Below the pieces are notes generated by a model. The model was not told the DNA's origin and made no database searches. It saw nothing but the letters and a program-made list of their open reading frames with translations. The translations under genes and the position numbers were made by a program. A DNA stretch of 64,000 bases. Source: Blastobasis lacticolella (Eukaryota > Arthropoda > Insecta > Lepidoptera > Blastobasidae). The stretch lies in the NCBI GenBank assembly GCA_905147135.1, contig LR990064.1:10186001-10250000 (forward strand). Reading direction: 5' to 3'. This document shows, piece after piece, positions 9,012-19,918 of the stretch. The first letter of the stretch is position 1. Each line of letters opens with the position of its first letter.

Positions 9012-9023
9012 TGATGATCCAAT

Positions 9024-9281
9024 TCGCCGTGTGGTGTCCGGCAGAGTAGAATAGCACCAATCCCTTCACTCATGGGTGTCGTACAAGGCGACTAATGTTT
9101 TCGAGGAAAAAGATCAAGAGTCTCCGTAGTCTGGAGAATGGGCAGCAGCATTTTCCATTGTTATATTTAAACACTGCGATCTCCAACCCGCCTGCCAAGC
9201 GTGGAGATTATGGCAACAATCCCCCTTTCGTGGGAGAGGCCCTAAGTCCTGCAGTGGACTGTTACGGGCTGTGATGTGATG
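9024..9281 (+). mobile_element. SINE-like retroposon, copy in U0
   Basis: About 258 bp with a 12-bp target duplication TGATGATCCAAT (9012-9023 and 9282-9293). The head, GCCGTGTGGTGTCCGGC, and the motif GGTGTCGTACAAGGCGACTAA resemble a short repeat common in moth and butterfly genomes. The tail is a (TGATG)n run, as in many lepidopteran retroposons. I could not identify a clear pol III B box, so the SINE class is probable, not proven. Confidence 0.62.
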
Positions 9282-9497
9282 TGATGATCCAATGCAGATG
9301 GAAAACCCGTAATTGCTTTATTTCGTTTCAGCAGTTTCCGTTTAGGTATAGGGTGTAAATTAAAGTTGCAATGATGTAAAAATGAAAAAGTACATATAAA
9401 ACTGGGGTTAAAGTCAACACTCAAGAATCTTATGTCAAGACTTACGTAATGTTAAAAAGATGATACCTATAAAAGTAACTTATTTGCTAGGTTAGCT

Positions 9498-9604
9498 GAA
9501 AGAGATATATAGCGCTATCTCTTTCACGAGCCTGCAGGAATCACGCGACCGGGCGAATAGCCGTCCCGCATAAATACATGCGCTCTGCTTGCGACATCTC
9601 ATTG
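9498..9604 (+). promoter_or_regulatory. Promoter of B copy 2
   Basis: A 10-bp inverted repeat (GAAAGAGATA / TATCTCTTTC, 8-nt loop) occupies 9498-9525, 118 bp upstream of the ATG. ATAAATA lies at 9570-9576 and TCATTG at 9599-9604. The putative start A9601 is 31 bp from the TATA box, leaving a 15-nt leader. TCGTT follows the initiator closely in both B and A. Confidence 0.62.
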
Positions 9605-9615
9605 CTCGTTCAGAC

Positions 9616-9867
9616 ATGGCTCCCGCGCGAAGTGCCTCGCGTAATATCGACGATCGCCTGGACAAGTATGACAGGAAATTGAAGAGAATATCACGAAGAC
9701 TTGAAGAAAATGGGGGCAACAAACATTCGTCATTGCTGCGTCGAAGAAAGAAGTACACCCACAAAATCAACAAGCTCGTGGTGAAAAAGGAAAGGCGAAC
9801 GAAATTCTGTCAAGGAGTTGACGAAATTAGTGAGCTCCTAAACAGCATAGCAATCGTGCGACACTGA
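9616..9867 (+). CDS. Gene B copy 2: 83-aa basic protein with histone-type mRNA end
   Basis: Not recognised. It has 24 K/R against 10 D/E, net about +14. Residues 10-31 look like a helix with a clean heptad pattern (L15, Y18, L22, I25, L29). ENGGN (31-35) is a likely turn. Residues 36-80 form a second probable helix carrying the clusters RRRKK (42-46) and KKERRTK (57-63), which could act as nuclear signals or nucleic-acid contacts. There is one cysteine (C65), no signal peptide and no membrane segment. It is not a core or linker histone by sequence. The ATG at 9616 is the first after the inferred transcription start; the earlier ATG at 9578 is upstream of that start and out of frame. All copies that are complete encode the same protein. 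A nuclear, DNA- or RNA-binding role is inference. Confidence 0.75.
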   Translation: MAPARSASRNIDDRLDKYDRKLKRISRRLEENGGNKHSSLLRRRKKYTHKINKLVVKKERRTKFCQGVDEISELLNSIAIVRH

Positions 9868-9915
9868 CATGGACCGTTGATGCTTTGAGCTGAAACGATC
9901 CATAGTGACATAAAA

Positions 9916-9931
9916 GGCCCTTATCAGGGCC
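9916..9931 (+). terminator. Histone-type 3' stem-loop of B copy 2
   Basis: GGCCCT-TATC-AGGGCC, 48 nt after the stop; identical to the element at 239..254. Confidence 0.85.
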
Positions 9932-10392
9932 ACAATTTATTCCTAAAGTTTCTAAGACACCAAAAAATACGAAAGTTTTTAATGGCTTCATGAATTACCC
10001 CTAAGTAGGTATATATAAACCCTTTCTTGTAATTATTGTCGTTAGGTGCCTACCTATTTTCGTTTGAATATTGCCACTGACATAGTCCAAGTTTCGGATT
10101 ATCCTGAATGTTATCCCATTCTTTGGTGACATACAATGTTGTTTTACCACATTCATAAATCAACGAATTCGTTTGTGAACAAACCTCTTTTCGTTTGTGG
10201 AATTGCATAAACCAAACAAACCCAATAATATCTAATAATTCATGAAAAGATTAAACAACTACTTAAATACACCTAGTGTAACAGTACCATCCTGGGGAGT
10301 AAATATGGGAAATGCAATGTGTTAAGTGCATAAATATCTGTATAAATAATTTAAATAGAAAAATCTTAGCACACTAGCACAATCACAATCTG

Positions 10393-10658
10393 TGAACAAG
10401 CTCAGCAATTTTGCGGGCTCAGCACGTCCAGGGTGTTCCCAAGGGTAGGTGAACTAGGAACGGGTTATCAATGAAACCAGTCGAAGTTCACATTCAAAAA
10501 AGGTATATTAAAAATTTACATCATAAAGTATATGTCAAACTGCACGGAACATATCGCTACCGCGATGTAAAAGGTAGGCAGCGCCATCTAGTGACATCAA
10601 GCGGAAGTATATATAAAATGTACGACTAAAACAGTGTGATGTTAAAATACGTTCAACA
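10393..10658 (-). repeat. 3' LTR of BEL-1
   Basis: 266 bp, TGAACAAG...TTCAACA on the + strand. It differs from the other LTR at about seven positions (roughly 2.6%). Confidence 0.93.
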
Positions 10659-10938
10659 TTCTCGCCTACCAAGGACGAAGTGAACCTTTGTCCTTAAACA
10701 AATAAACCATAACAATTATGCAACAATAACTATTACTAATAAAATATGTGTAGATTAATAAATTAATAAATTGAAATATTAAAAATAACATAAAACCAAA
10801 CAAATGTAATAAACTACCATAATTCATTTTCACAAAAATATGAAAAATCTATAGTTAAAATCCATTATTATAAAAAATCAAACAATTCATAATTAACATT
10901 CAGTATTATAAAAACATAGAACCGTAAATAATTGAAAT
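10659..10938 (-). other. BEL-1 3' noncoding region
   Basis: AT-rich stretch between the pol stop and the 3' LTR. The LTR-adjacent bases on the coding strand (GGTAGGCGAGAA) are a weak candidate polypurine tract. Equivalents: 37110..37389 and 50932..51211. Confidence 0.45.
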
Positions 10939-13900
10939 TCATTGAGCAATTGGTAACAAACATAGCTTAGTTATCGCACGTTTTATGGAGCCGTTTTTGG
11001 TTTTTAATGTTACCACTCGAACTAAGCCATCCTTTCCAGGGTGGGTGGCGATCACTCTGCCATATAACCAACGGCATGGAGGCAATTCGTCCTCCTTTAC
11101 AAGAACCACATCTCCAATGTTAACATTTGGAGTTTGAGATGCCCAACGATACCTATGAAAGAATTTTAAAAGATATTCGCGTGACCATACCCGCCAGAAG
11201 TCTTGCAACATCCTTTGGGTGTACTGCCAGCGTCTCAATGAACCTACATTTGATGTTTCATAGTTTCGGTCAGGCGGTAATAGGAGAGGTTCTCCCACAA
11301 GAAAGTGACCCGGAGTCAAAACCGATGCACCATCTGTATCATCTGTAAGCGCAGATATTGGACGTGAGTTAAGGCAAGCCTCTACTTGCACCAAAACCGT
11401 AGCCAATTCTTCGTAGGTTAATGTCGATAGACCTACAATCCGTTTTAAATGGTGCTTGACCGATTTAACGCCTGCTTCCCATAATCCACCAAAGTTTGGT
11501 GATCTTGCGGGAATGAAATACCAGTTGCAACCCTTCGTCGCTAATTGCTCCGCAACCTCATCAAGCATGGCCTTTTGTTCATCCAGCTGTAGTCTCCTCA
11601 GTTCGTTGGATGCGCCCACAAAGTTCGTAGCGTTGTCGCTCCAAAGATCCGAGCAATGTTCACGCCGCGCCACAAAGCGTTTGAATGCCTGTAGAAATCC
11701 GTCAGATGTAAGGTCGGTAACAACCTCCAAATGGATGGCACGTGTAGACAGACACACAAAAAGGCATATATAACCTTTATAGGATTTATGGCCTCTGCCC
11801 TTGGCAGTTCGTATTTGTAGTGGACCTGCATAGTCCACGCCGCTGAGTTTGAATGGTCGCATTGGCGTCACTCTTTCCGAAGGAAGTTGTCCCATTAATT
11901 GATTGCTAACAACAGCTGAATTTTTAGCGCAAATTACACACTTTCTGTAATAGGCTTTAATCTTTTGTTTGCCTCCTAAAATCCAGTACTTTGAAAGTAC
12001 GTAACGCATCATCAGTTGAGGACCACCGTGCAAGGTCTGCTTGTGAGAATCTGAGACTATAAGATCCGTCAGGTGACTATTTTTGGGCAATATGATGGGA
12101 TGCTTTTGACCGAAACTTAACTGTGAATGTTCCAGTCTACCACCGATTCTTAGCAGCTGGTCTTCATCTACATAAGGGTTCAGCGATCGGAGACAGTTCC
12201 GTTTCGGTAAGTTTTTCTTTTGCAAAACCATCGCTCTCTCCTCGTTGAAGTTATCTACTTGACATTGAAGTATAACTTGATTCAATGCAACAGTTAATTC
12301 ACGAGTCGTGAGATGTCCATTGCTCTTATTAATGTCTCTGATATTATTAACATATCGCCTACAATATGCAAGGATTCTTACCATTCTTGTTAGAGAAGAA
12401 AATCTATTTATTACATCGTCCACTACTGTAGTGGCACAATGAACTCGAACTTCTTCAATGTCGGTACTAAAATCTTTGGGCTTCTGGTATCTAATAGTGT
12501 CTTCGCGCAAGAAATCTGGACCTTGAAACCAAATAGCGTTGTCTATTAGCTGCGATGGAGGTAAGCCACGAGACGCGCCGTCAGCAGGATTTTGCTTCGA
12601 AGTTACATGAGACCAACTATGAGGATCCAAACTCGTTTGTATTTCGGACACCCTGTTGGCTACGAAAACCTTCCGTCGACAGGGATGACTATTTAACCAC
12701 GCCAGCACAACAGTGGAGTCAGTCCAAGCATGGATGTTTATCTTACTGACTTGAAGAATCCTTGCAACTTCCAGTAACAATCTCGTTAGCAGGACAGCAC
12801 CACATAATTCCAGCCTCGGAATTGACACCTGCTTGACAGGAGCCACCTTGGTTTTGGCAGATATTAAAGCAGTACGTACCGTGTTATCAAATGCAGTTGC
12901 TCTGACGTAAACTACAGCAGCGTAAGCCACCTTTGATGCATCGCAAAAACCATGAAGCTCTACCAACGCATCGCTACTCCTCACACCAGTCCATCTGGGA
13001 ATTTGTATGTTAACCAGCAGTTTCAATTCCTGACGATAGGTAAGCCACTCCTCTAATATATTTTTTGGGACGACTTCATCCCAGTCGATTCCAGCCAACC
13101 ATAGTTTCTGTATAATACATTTTGAAACAATAATACTGGGTCCGACCCAACCTAAAGGATCGTAAAACCGAGAAATATCGGATACAATTTTCCTTTTCGT
13201 TACAGGTTCTTCTAGTGCAGGGAGTTGTACTACATAACGAAATGAGTCGTCGCTGCGGTTCCAGGTAAGTCCTACAATTTTCATAATTTCATCTGTTTTG
13301 ATTTTCAGGGTTCCCGGTACCGTTTCATTTGTAATTTCTTCCTTTACCTCTTTTTCTATTTCAGGTTTAACCATATAGTTTTGAATATCCTGCAGCAACT
13401 CGTCAGAATTACTGGACCACTTCTGTAACTCGAAACCAGCTCGTGCTAAAAGGTCAGTCATTTCCCGATAAACAGCTAATCCTTCCTCCTTAGATTGACA
13501 ACCCGACAGCAAGTCATCCATATAAAAATCGGTAAGTACACGTTCAGATGCCATGGGATGCTCACCATCATCATCCAGAGATGTTTGCTGTAAAGCCTTT
13601 ACTGCCAGGTAAGGAGCGCTCGCCGTACCAAAGGTAACTCGCAGTAAACGATAGTGTTTGATTTCAGCAGCAGTGTTGTCTCGCCAAAGAATCCTCTGAT
13701 AATCAATATCTCGCTCATCGATCTTTATTTGACGATACATCTTGACAATATCTGCTGTAAGGCATATTGGATGAACTCTCCAGCGCATAATTATATGCCT
13801 CAAGTCAGACTGCAACGTAGGGCCGACCAAAGAGTTATCATTTAGAGACTTGCCATTGGATCCTTTACAAGATGCATCAAACACTACTCTGACCTTCGAA

Positions 13901-14367
13901 GTTTCCTTGTCCTCGCGTATCACTGCATGGTGCGGTAAATAAATTGCCTTTGGATTGCCTTTTTCCGTATCAGGTACTACCTCCATGTGGTTCAATTCGA
14001 GGTACTCGTTGATAACTTCTGAATATGTACGCTTCAGGCGTTCATTCTTACTCAGCCTATATTCCAGTGAACGAAGCCGCTTTTCCGCAATCTTATACGA
14101 ATCGGTAACCTGAGGTTTATCTTGATTAAAAGGAAGGCGCACGATGTACCTACCTTCCGCGTCTTTTCGAGTTGTTGCAGCAAAGTACTCTTCACAGCGC
14201 CTTTCATCATCCCTTAGAACCCTTTCCAAAGACTCAAAATTATCGGATTCCAGTTCCCATAAGCGCTTTAATAAATCATTATCATCTACGCGACAATGCA
14301 TAACCTTGATATCTCTATCATTATTATAAGTTGATGTCTTCACGACACCCGACAATATCCATCCCAA
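10939..14367 (-). pseudogene. BEL-1 pol (RT, RNase H, integrase), severed from protease
   Basis: Remainder of the Gag-Pol polyprotein after the stop at 14428-14430; the frame stays open from 14427 down to 10939. Visible in order: Pao-type RT with VFDASCKGSNGKSLND, TADIVKMYRQI and FYMDDLLSG; the Pao-specific PLGWVGPSIIVSK; RNase H (FCDASK, LELCGAVLL, AWTDSTVVLAWL); H2C2 zinc finger (H...CVICAK); integrase core (VDYAGPL, WSDNATNF, GLWEAGVKS) and a C-terminal PPCRWLYGRV domain. It differs from BEL-2 and BEL-3 by Arg for Trp in the RNase H region and Leu for Ile near the C-terminus. Confidence 0.9.
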
Positions 14368-14427
14368 AGTCGTAGACTGGGCGATAGGTGAACCGAGTGA
14401 TGCCTTTCTTACGCCATCCTGTATAAC

Positions 14428-15744
14428 CTATCCGTATACCTCAGCTCCTAACAGCACATCTATGCGGTTTGGTGTGTGGTATTTAGGATCAGCCAACACT
14501 AAGTTGTTAAATTCCGTCCAACATATTGAATCCACCTTTGTTGCAGGGAGAAGAGTCGTTATGGACTTTAAGACGTAAGCATTCACTTTGATGACACACC
14601 TGGAATCAATACGTGAAGTAATTTCCATCGAAACCATCGCCTTGGAGATCAAACTATTATCTCCACCAATGCCTGTAATTTTTCCTCTTACAGGAATCTT
14701 TTTCAACCCCATTTGCTGTACTACTGATTCTGTCACAAACGATGATTGTGACCCCTGATCCAGTAACGCGCGAATCATAAAGCTTTCACAGTTTTTCGAC
14801 AAAGCTTTGACTAACGCCGTCGCCAGCAAAACTTGATCACATACCCTACCTGTCGAAAAACAGGAAATAATTGGATCGTCAGTCAACTTGGCAGTTGCTA
14901 TATTAGACACGTTGGTGTCTCCTGTATTACTCCCATCTTTGTTGATACCATCTTGATATTTACCCATACCCTTAGGATGTAACAGAGAGTGATGCTTCCG
15001 TTTACAAATCCTACATGTAAAATTAGTTCGACAAGACTTAGCAGAGTGATTGCCACCCAGGTAAACGAAACATAACTTATTTTTGAGAACGTACTCACGA
15101 CGTGACTCAACGCTATCTTTAATAAACTCCTTGCAAGAACTAAGTCTATGATCGCCTTGACAAAATATACATTTTAAATTCGCTGTGACATGCAGAGATT
15201 TAACCCTATTAACAGGGGGATGATTGTTACTATTCTGTGACTTATTGCTTGCATTGGACCTCGGATCAAGAAACTCAATAGCACGATATCTATTAGTAAT
15301 GAATTCTGAAAACTGTTTATATGTAGGCAAAGTATTAGGACTCGTGCTATTCATTACGGAAAATTCCCATTGCCTTCTAGATTCGTGGTCCAATCGCGTG
15401 GTCAACAGATGTATGATGATAACATCCCAACTCTCAGTCTCAACACCCAAATTTGACAAAGCAGACAGACAATCGTTGGTAGTATCAATTAAACCTTTCA
15501 ACGCAACAGCTGATTCATTAGTTAAACTTTTTAGTCCAAAAAGTCTACTAAGAATATGGTGGCAAATATACTTCTTATTATTATACCTCTCCTCTAGTAT
15601 TTGCCAACACCTGCCATAATTATCGTCAGCGATAGGTATATTTCTTAAAAGTTGTTCAGCCTCGCCCTGTAAATAACCCTTTAAATAATGTAACTTTTGA
15701 ACCCCATCTAAATCCTGATTACAATGCACTAATGATCGAAACAA
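14428..15744 (-). pseudogene. BEL-1 gag C-terminal part and aspartic protease
   Basis: Holds the Pao-type gag region (LHYLKGYLQGEAEQLL), zinc knuckles near 15,000-15,200 and the retropepsin-like site LLDQGSQSSFV near 14,755. It ends at a TAG (14428-14430) where BEL-2 and BEL-3 have a sense codon. The first C-terminal knuckle has Tyr in place of its second cysteine (CFVY). No genuine start codon: upstream it joins the gag N-terminus across a frameshift. Confidence 0.85.
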
Positions 15745-16169
15745 ATCCCTAAATGTTGGCCATTCGGAATATTTACCACTAAAAACAGGAATGTTATTTT
15801 AGGCAACATTACTCGAGACGATGACGTACTAGATGTCTTAGCTGTGCATTCAACACTACCACTGCTTTCAACACTATCAAATGCCAACATTGCCGATTTA
15901 AGTGCACATTTATAATCCATATAAGCCTCTTCGGTAGTATCATATGTCTCATTTGTTACATACTTTGTCTTCCGCAAGTCTTCGGATAATACACTACGCA
16001 ATAATTCCTTATGACCAGTTAAAAATTCTAGCCACAGTTGATCAATACTCTCTGAACGCGTCTCAATGTACTGTTTAGTAATGCGATCTTTCGGGCTTTT
16101 CTTAAAATTAGAATAAGCTTTCAAAATTCGTGCAGATAAATCTGCCTGAAAGTTGAGTATAAGATCCAT
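15729..16169 (-). pseudogene. BEL-1 gag N-terminus
   Basis: Opens at the ATG at 16169 and runs 146 codons. The last 22 or so residues are off-frame relative to the rest of gag, so a single-base frameshift near 15,795 is inferred. The same lesion is in all three BEL copies and so predates amplification. Confidence 0.8.
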
Positions 16170-16879
16170 GATTTATAATAAATAATTATAAGACACGACG
16201 AGAGAAGTGAACAACAAACTACTTTAACTTTATATCAACTTATACCAAGAAGCACACAATACTTAAAATATTCTAAGTGTTTGGGATACAACTTAATTCT
16301 TGCGGAAATCCGGCATGGATTCCCCGTACCTCCGTTATTTTTCAAATTATTCTAAGTCCCAACACCAACTAGAATATTTTCTAAGTCCAAAACAGTTATA
16401 AATTTTCTAAGTTACAATCTTCCTGATAATAAAGTCCATATTTGTTTAACAAAATAAAAAATAAAATCTTCAAAACACGTAAGTTTAAATCCTCTTGAAG
16501 TTAAAGTTGCAATTCCTCTGGCAAAATATCACAAAAGTACTCACAGTTTATGCGCACATCACACTTCACCACACTCGCACCGTTACCCTGATGACGTATT
16601 GTAGCCGCCCTGCACCACCTGATAGTCGACGTCCACCTTCTCAACCAGACACCTTCACTCCCGGCTGCATCAAAGTACTCCTGGTAGCTTACTCGCACTT
16701 GCCTCCACGTAATCCTGACAGTACCCTTGTACTGTCTGAAGCGCAGCGTTTCTGCAGCTGGCTCCTGGTCTACTACGTTTGCAATAGCGATCCACTATCC
16801 GCAGTAGGAGTAGGTATGTAGTATTCAAAAAAGCCGACTAAGTAGGCTAGTGCTCGGACCTGATCCAATATGACCAAAA
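16170..16879 (-). other. BEL-1 5' leader
   Basis: About 710 nt between the primer-binding site and gag, with several repeats of TCTAAGTCC-like motifs near 16,270-16,410. No convincing gene. Equivalents: 42621..43330 and 56443..57152. Confidence 0.55.
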
Positions 16880-16896
16880 TCCGGCTCGAAGGACCA
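16880..16896 (-). other. BEL-1 primer-binding site, tRNA-Tyr type
   Basis: The + strand reads TCCGGCTCGAAGGACCA immediately beside the 5' LTR. This matches, from memory, the 3' end of animal tRNA-Tyr including CCA, so the element RNA would pair with that tRNA to prime minus-strand synthesis. Confidence 0.75.
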
Positions 16897-17162
16897 TGAA
16901 CAAGCTCAGCAATTTTGCGGGCTCAGCACGTCCAGGGTGTTCCCAAGGGTAGGTGAACTAGGAACGGGTTATCAATGAAACCAGTGGAAGTTCACATTCA
17001 AAAAAGGTATATTAAAAATTTACATCATAAAGTATATGGCAAACTGCACGGAAAATATCGCTACCGCGATGTAAAAGGTAGGCAGCGCCATCTAGTGACA
17101 CCAAGCGTAACTATATATAAAATGTACGACTATAACAGTGTGATGTTAAAATACGTTCAACA
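16897..17162 (-). repeat. 5' LTR of BEL-1
   Basis: 266 bp. Its outer edge is 36 bp from the CCCTTTAGGG element of the A promoter, so it replaces everything further upstream of A in this unit. Confidence 0.93.
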
Positions 17163-17198
17163 ATCTGAGAACGACAATACGCTACACTGATTACCCCG

Positions 17199-17256
17199 CC
17201 CTTTAGGGTGACTACCTGCTTATATATAGCTTTGAAATTTTAAAAACTATTCATTC
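17199..17256 (+). promoter_or_regulatory. Core promoter of A copy 2
   Basis: Palindrome, TATATATA and TCATTC are unchanged from copy 1 although BEL-1 lies just upstream. Confidence 0.62.
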
Positions 17257-17285
17257 TGTCGTTGACCGTGCGAGGCGCAACAGCA

Positions 17286-17606
17286 ATGGATAACTTTTTC
17301 GACGATGACACGATGGACCTTAGCCTGCCCGCCATCGCCATCGCCAGCGGCTCCGGTTACTCTCCGGCTGTAGCGGAGTCTCCGCCGAGCTGGACGGTGG
17401 ACAATTTAAATTCTTCGGAAATGTCATGGTCATGGAATTCCGATTCCGATGATGACCTGGAAGCGAGCGACGACTTGTTGGATCTTCCCAGTCCAACCAA
17501 TAGTTGTTACTCGCCGTCTCCGGAGTATGCATTTGAGGATCCTGAGCACGAAAACGAAATCGAAGAGGTCGTCCAGTATCCGGTTGAAACGGCTCCTGCA
17601 GCGTGA
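17286..17606 (+). CDS. Gene A copy 2
   Basis: Same 106-aa protein as copy 1, with one synonymous change (Asp7 GAT instead of GAC), a marker shared with the A copies in the other BEL-bearing units. Confidence 0.75.
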   Translation: MDNFFDDDTMDLSLPAIAIASGSGYSPAVAESPPSWTVDNLNSSEMSWSWNSDSDDDLEASDDLLDLPSPTNSCYSPSPEYAFEDPEHENEIEEVVQYPVETAPAA

Positions 17607-17624
17607 AGCCCCCCCACATGAAAC

Positions 17625-17640
17625 GGCCCTTTTCAGGGCC
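17625..17640 (+). terminator. Histone-type 3' stem-loop of A copy 2
   Basis: GGCCCT-TTTC-AGGGCC, 18 nt after the stop. Confidence 0.88.
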
Positions 17641-19329
17641 ACAATTTATTCCTAAAGTTTCTGAGACACCGAAATATACGAAAAATATTCATGCATTTAT
17701 GTATTATAGCCATAACACCTTCCTTGTAAATTAAGACTTTGTGGCATAATTGACGTCAAATATGCGCCATGCAGGAAAAATAAAATTACCTGTTGTTGTA
17801 CCTTTATCCATTTACCTGATGTTGTAAGCTGGATGACAACAGAAATTATAGATCTAATGATAGAAATAAGTTAGATGTACCTAGATAGCGAAATAGGACA
17901 CAAGAAAATTACTTTAAAATGTAGAAAAGAGATAGAAAAACATATTGTAAGGAATACCTCTTCCATGGCTACTACCAACCATACACGCTTTATAAATAGC
18001 GAGCAAATAGACGGCAAACTCTTAAGCTACTTGGTGCTGGGAACGGACGTACGTGCTACAGAATCGCTGTTGGTTTTTAATAAGGTCACGTGAGCTATTT
18101 TTCTGATCACTTCCATTCTATTCTTCACTGGATTTCTGTGTATCTGATCTGGGCAAGTAGATAATCGTAATTGTGTTTAATTTAGTAAAAACTGCTGTTA
18201 ATTTTGATTATTTGTATGTGATTTGTAAATTTATCTTATTTTTAACACAGCGCCACCTACCGAAAATTGGTGGTACCTATGTAATGTAGGTATCGTTGCG
18301 CGATACGGAATCAAATCCGATACTAGCGCCGCTACGACCGCATAACGGGAAAGACACGAACTATTCGTGCCTTAATGTACATACGTGTGCATTGTTGTTT
18401 ATTTATACTTATTGATGTGCATTCCTATTAATACGTCGAACACTATGCCACAAATTACGCACACAATCGCACAGGGTAGGCAATGTATTTTCAGACGAAA
18501 AACCCTCCCTCAATCCCTCAAAAACCAAAAAAAGATAATGTAAATATTTTAAAATGTAGATTGCTAAAGTGTTGCGCTGATTTAATTTACTACCTTTACC
18601 TTTGTGTCGTATTGTATTATTTTTATGCTGTAGTTGAAAATACTGAGTTGCGAGTCGCCCGCCATTATTTGTTTTAATTTATAAAAGCAGTTATCTGTCA
18701 GTGTGAAAATTGGATAACATTAACTGTGGAAGTTGTAAAGGTGGTGTTTATATAGAGAAAATAAATAATAACGTATTTTCTAAACAACCTTTCAGTGAAT
18801 AAAAGACACGTGATCGTGAAAGGCCGTTCTGACCAGATTTGCAAATAGTACAAACCTCGTCGTTTTTTGAATCGTTTAGATCTAGGTTTGAATACATACA
18901 TTTATGAATGCGTTTACGAAAAATAGGACCTCACATTTTAGAACATTATCATTTACATTTATGAAAAAACCACCCTTTATCATCCACTGTCATCTCAGTT
19001 ATTATTACTTTGTTTACCTAGTGTATCTTTTAATACTTATTTACCGAGTTAAGTATCTGATTATTTAGACCGTTATCACTTTCTATGGTGACATTGAATG
19101 TCGTTTCATCACATTGTAATTAGGTAGATATTTATTTATAAGAATGAAATAAATAAATCGAATATGTCGATCGTCAACGAACTTGTGCAACTTGACAAAA
19201 TAACAAAGAATTAAAAATCAACAAAACCATGTTAGTACATTGAATAATTAATCTAAGTACTTACTTCTAATTTTTTTTGTTTAAAAGTTAGTAGGTATTG
19301 CTTTAATTTATTTTATTTGATGATCCAAT

Positions 19330-19584
19330 TCGCCGTGTGGTGTCCGGCAGAGTAGAATAGCACCAATCCCTTCACTCATGGGTGTCGTACAAGGCGACTA
19401 ATGTTTTCGAGGAAAAAGATCAAGAGTCTCCGTAGTCTGGAGAATGGGCAGCAGCATTTTCCATTGTTATATTTAAACACTGCGATCTCCAACCCGCCTG
19501 CCAAGCGTGGAGATTATGGCAACAATCCCCCTTTCGTGGGAGAGGCCCTAAGTCCTGCAGTGTTTTACGGGCTGTGATGTGATG
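19330..19584 (+). mobile_element. SINE-like retroposon, copy in U1
   Basis: 255 bp; a small change near 19,565 (GTGTTTTACGG) removes 3 bp compared with other copies. Target duplications at 19318-19329 and 19585-19596. Confidence 0.6.
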
Positions 19585-19800
19585 TGATGATCCAATGCAG
19601 ATGGAAAACCCGTAATTGCTTTATTTCGTTTCAGCAGTTTCCGTTTAGGTATAGGGTGTAAATTAAAGTTGCAATGATGTAAAAATGAAAAAGTACATAT
19701 AAAACTGGGGTTAAAGTCAACACTCAAGAATCTTATGTCAAGACTTACGTAATGTTAAAAAGATGATACCTATAAAAGTAACTTATTTGCTAGGTTAGCT

Positions 19801-19907
19801 GAAAGAGATATATAGCGCTATCTCTTTCACGAGCCTGCAGGAATCACGCGACCGGGCGAATAGCCGTCCCGCATAAATACATGCGCTCTGCTTGCGACAT
19901 CTCATTG
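19801..19907 (+). promoter_or_regulatory. Promoter of B copy 3
   Basis: Inverted repeat, TATA box and TCATTG as in copy 2. Confidence 0.62.
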
Positions 19908-19918
19908 CTCGTTCAGAC

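Larger units (their letters stand above)
1..9615 (+). repeat. Array unit U0 (carries Jockey-1)
   Basis: Unit counted to the base before the next B start codon. It holds the tail of B, all of A, Jockey-1 in the A-SINE spacer, and the SINE. Private base: ACAACG at about 458 where other units read ACAATG. Confidence 0.9.
10393..17162 (-). mobile_element. BEL-1: BEL/Pao LTR retrotransposon
   Basis: 6,770 bp, coding on the minus strand, with a 5-bp target duplication ATCTG (10388-10392 and 17163-17167). Two 266-bp LTRs run TG...CA. The element is defective: a frameshift separates the gag start from the rest near 15,795, and a stop at 14428-14430 splits protease from reverse transcriptase. The 5' LTR is the right-hand one. 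Insertion is about 120 bp upstream of the A start codon. Confidence 0.95.
9616..19918 (+). repeat. Array unit U1 (carries BEL-1)
   Basis: 10,303 bp = 3,531 + 6,775 (BEL plus duplication) - 3 (SINE deletion). It carries the BEL-unit marker bases (for example GACGATGAC in A, ATTGATGTG in the spacer) also found in U4 and U6. Confidence 0.9.

Noticed and set aside
9589..9615. Upstream extension of gene B from a TTG codon
   Set aside because: It lies before the inferred transcription start; the ATG at 9616 is a better start.
16975..17190. 71-codon basic open frame running from the BEL 5' LTR into the A promoter
   Set aside because: It crosses the element boundary and overlaps the LTR and host promoter; the other LTR stops earlier. 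Likely chance in a short sequence.
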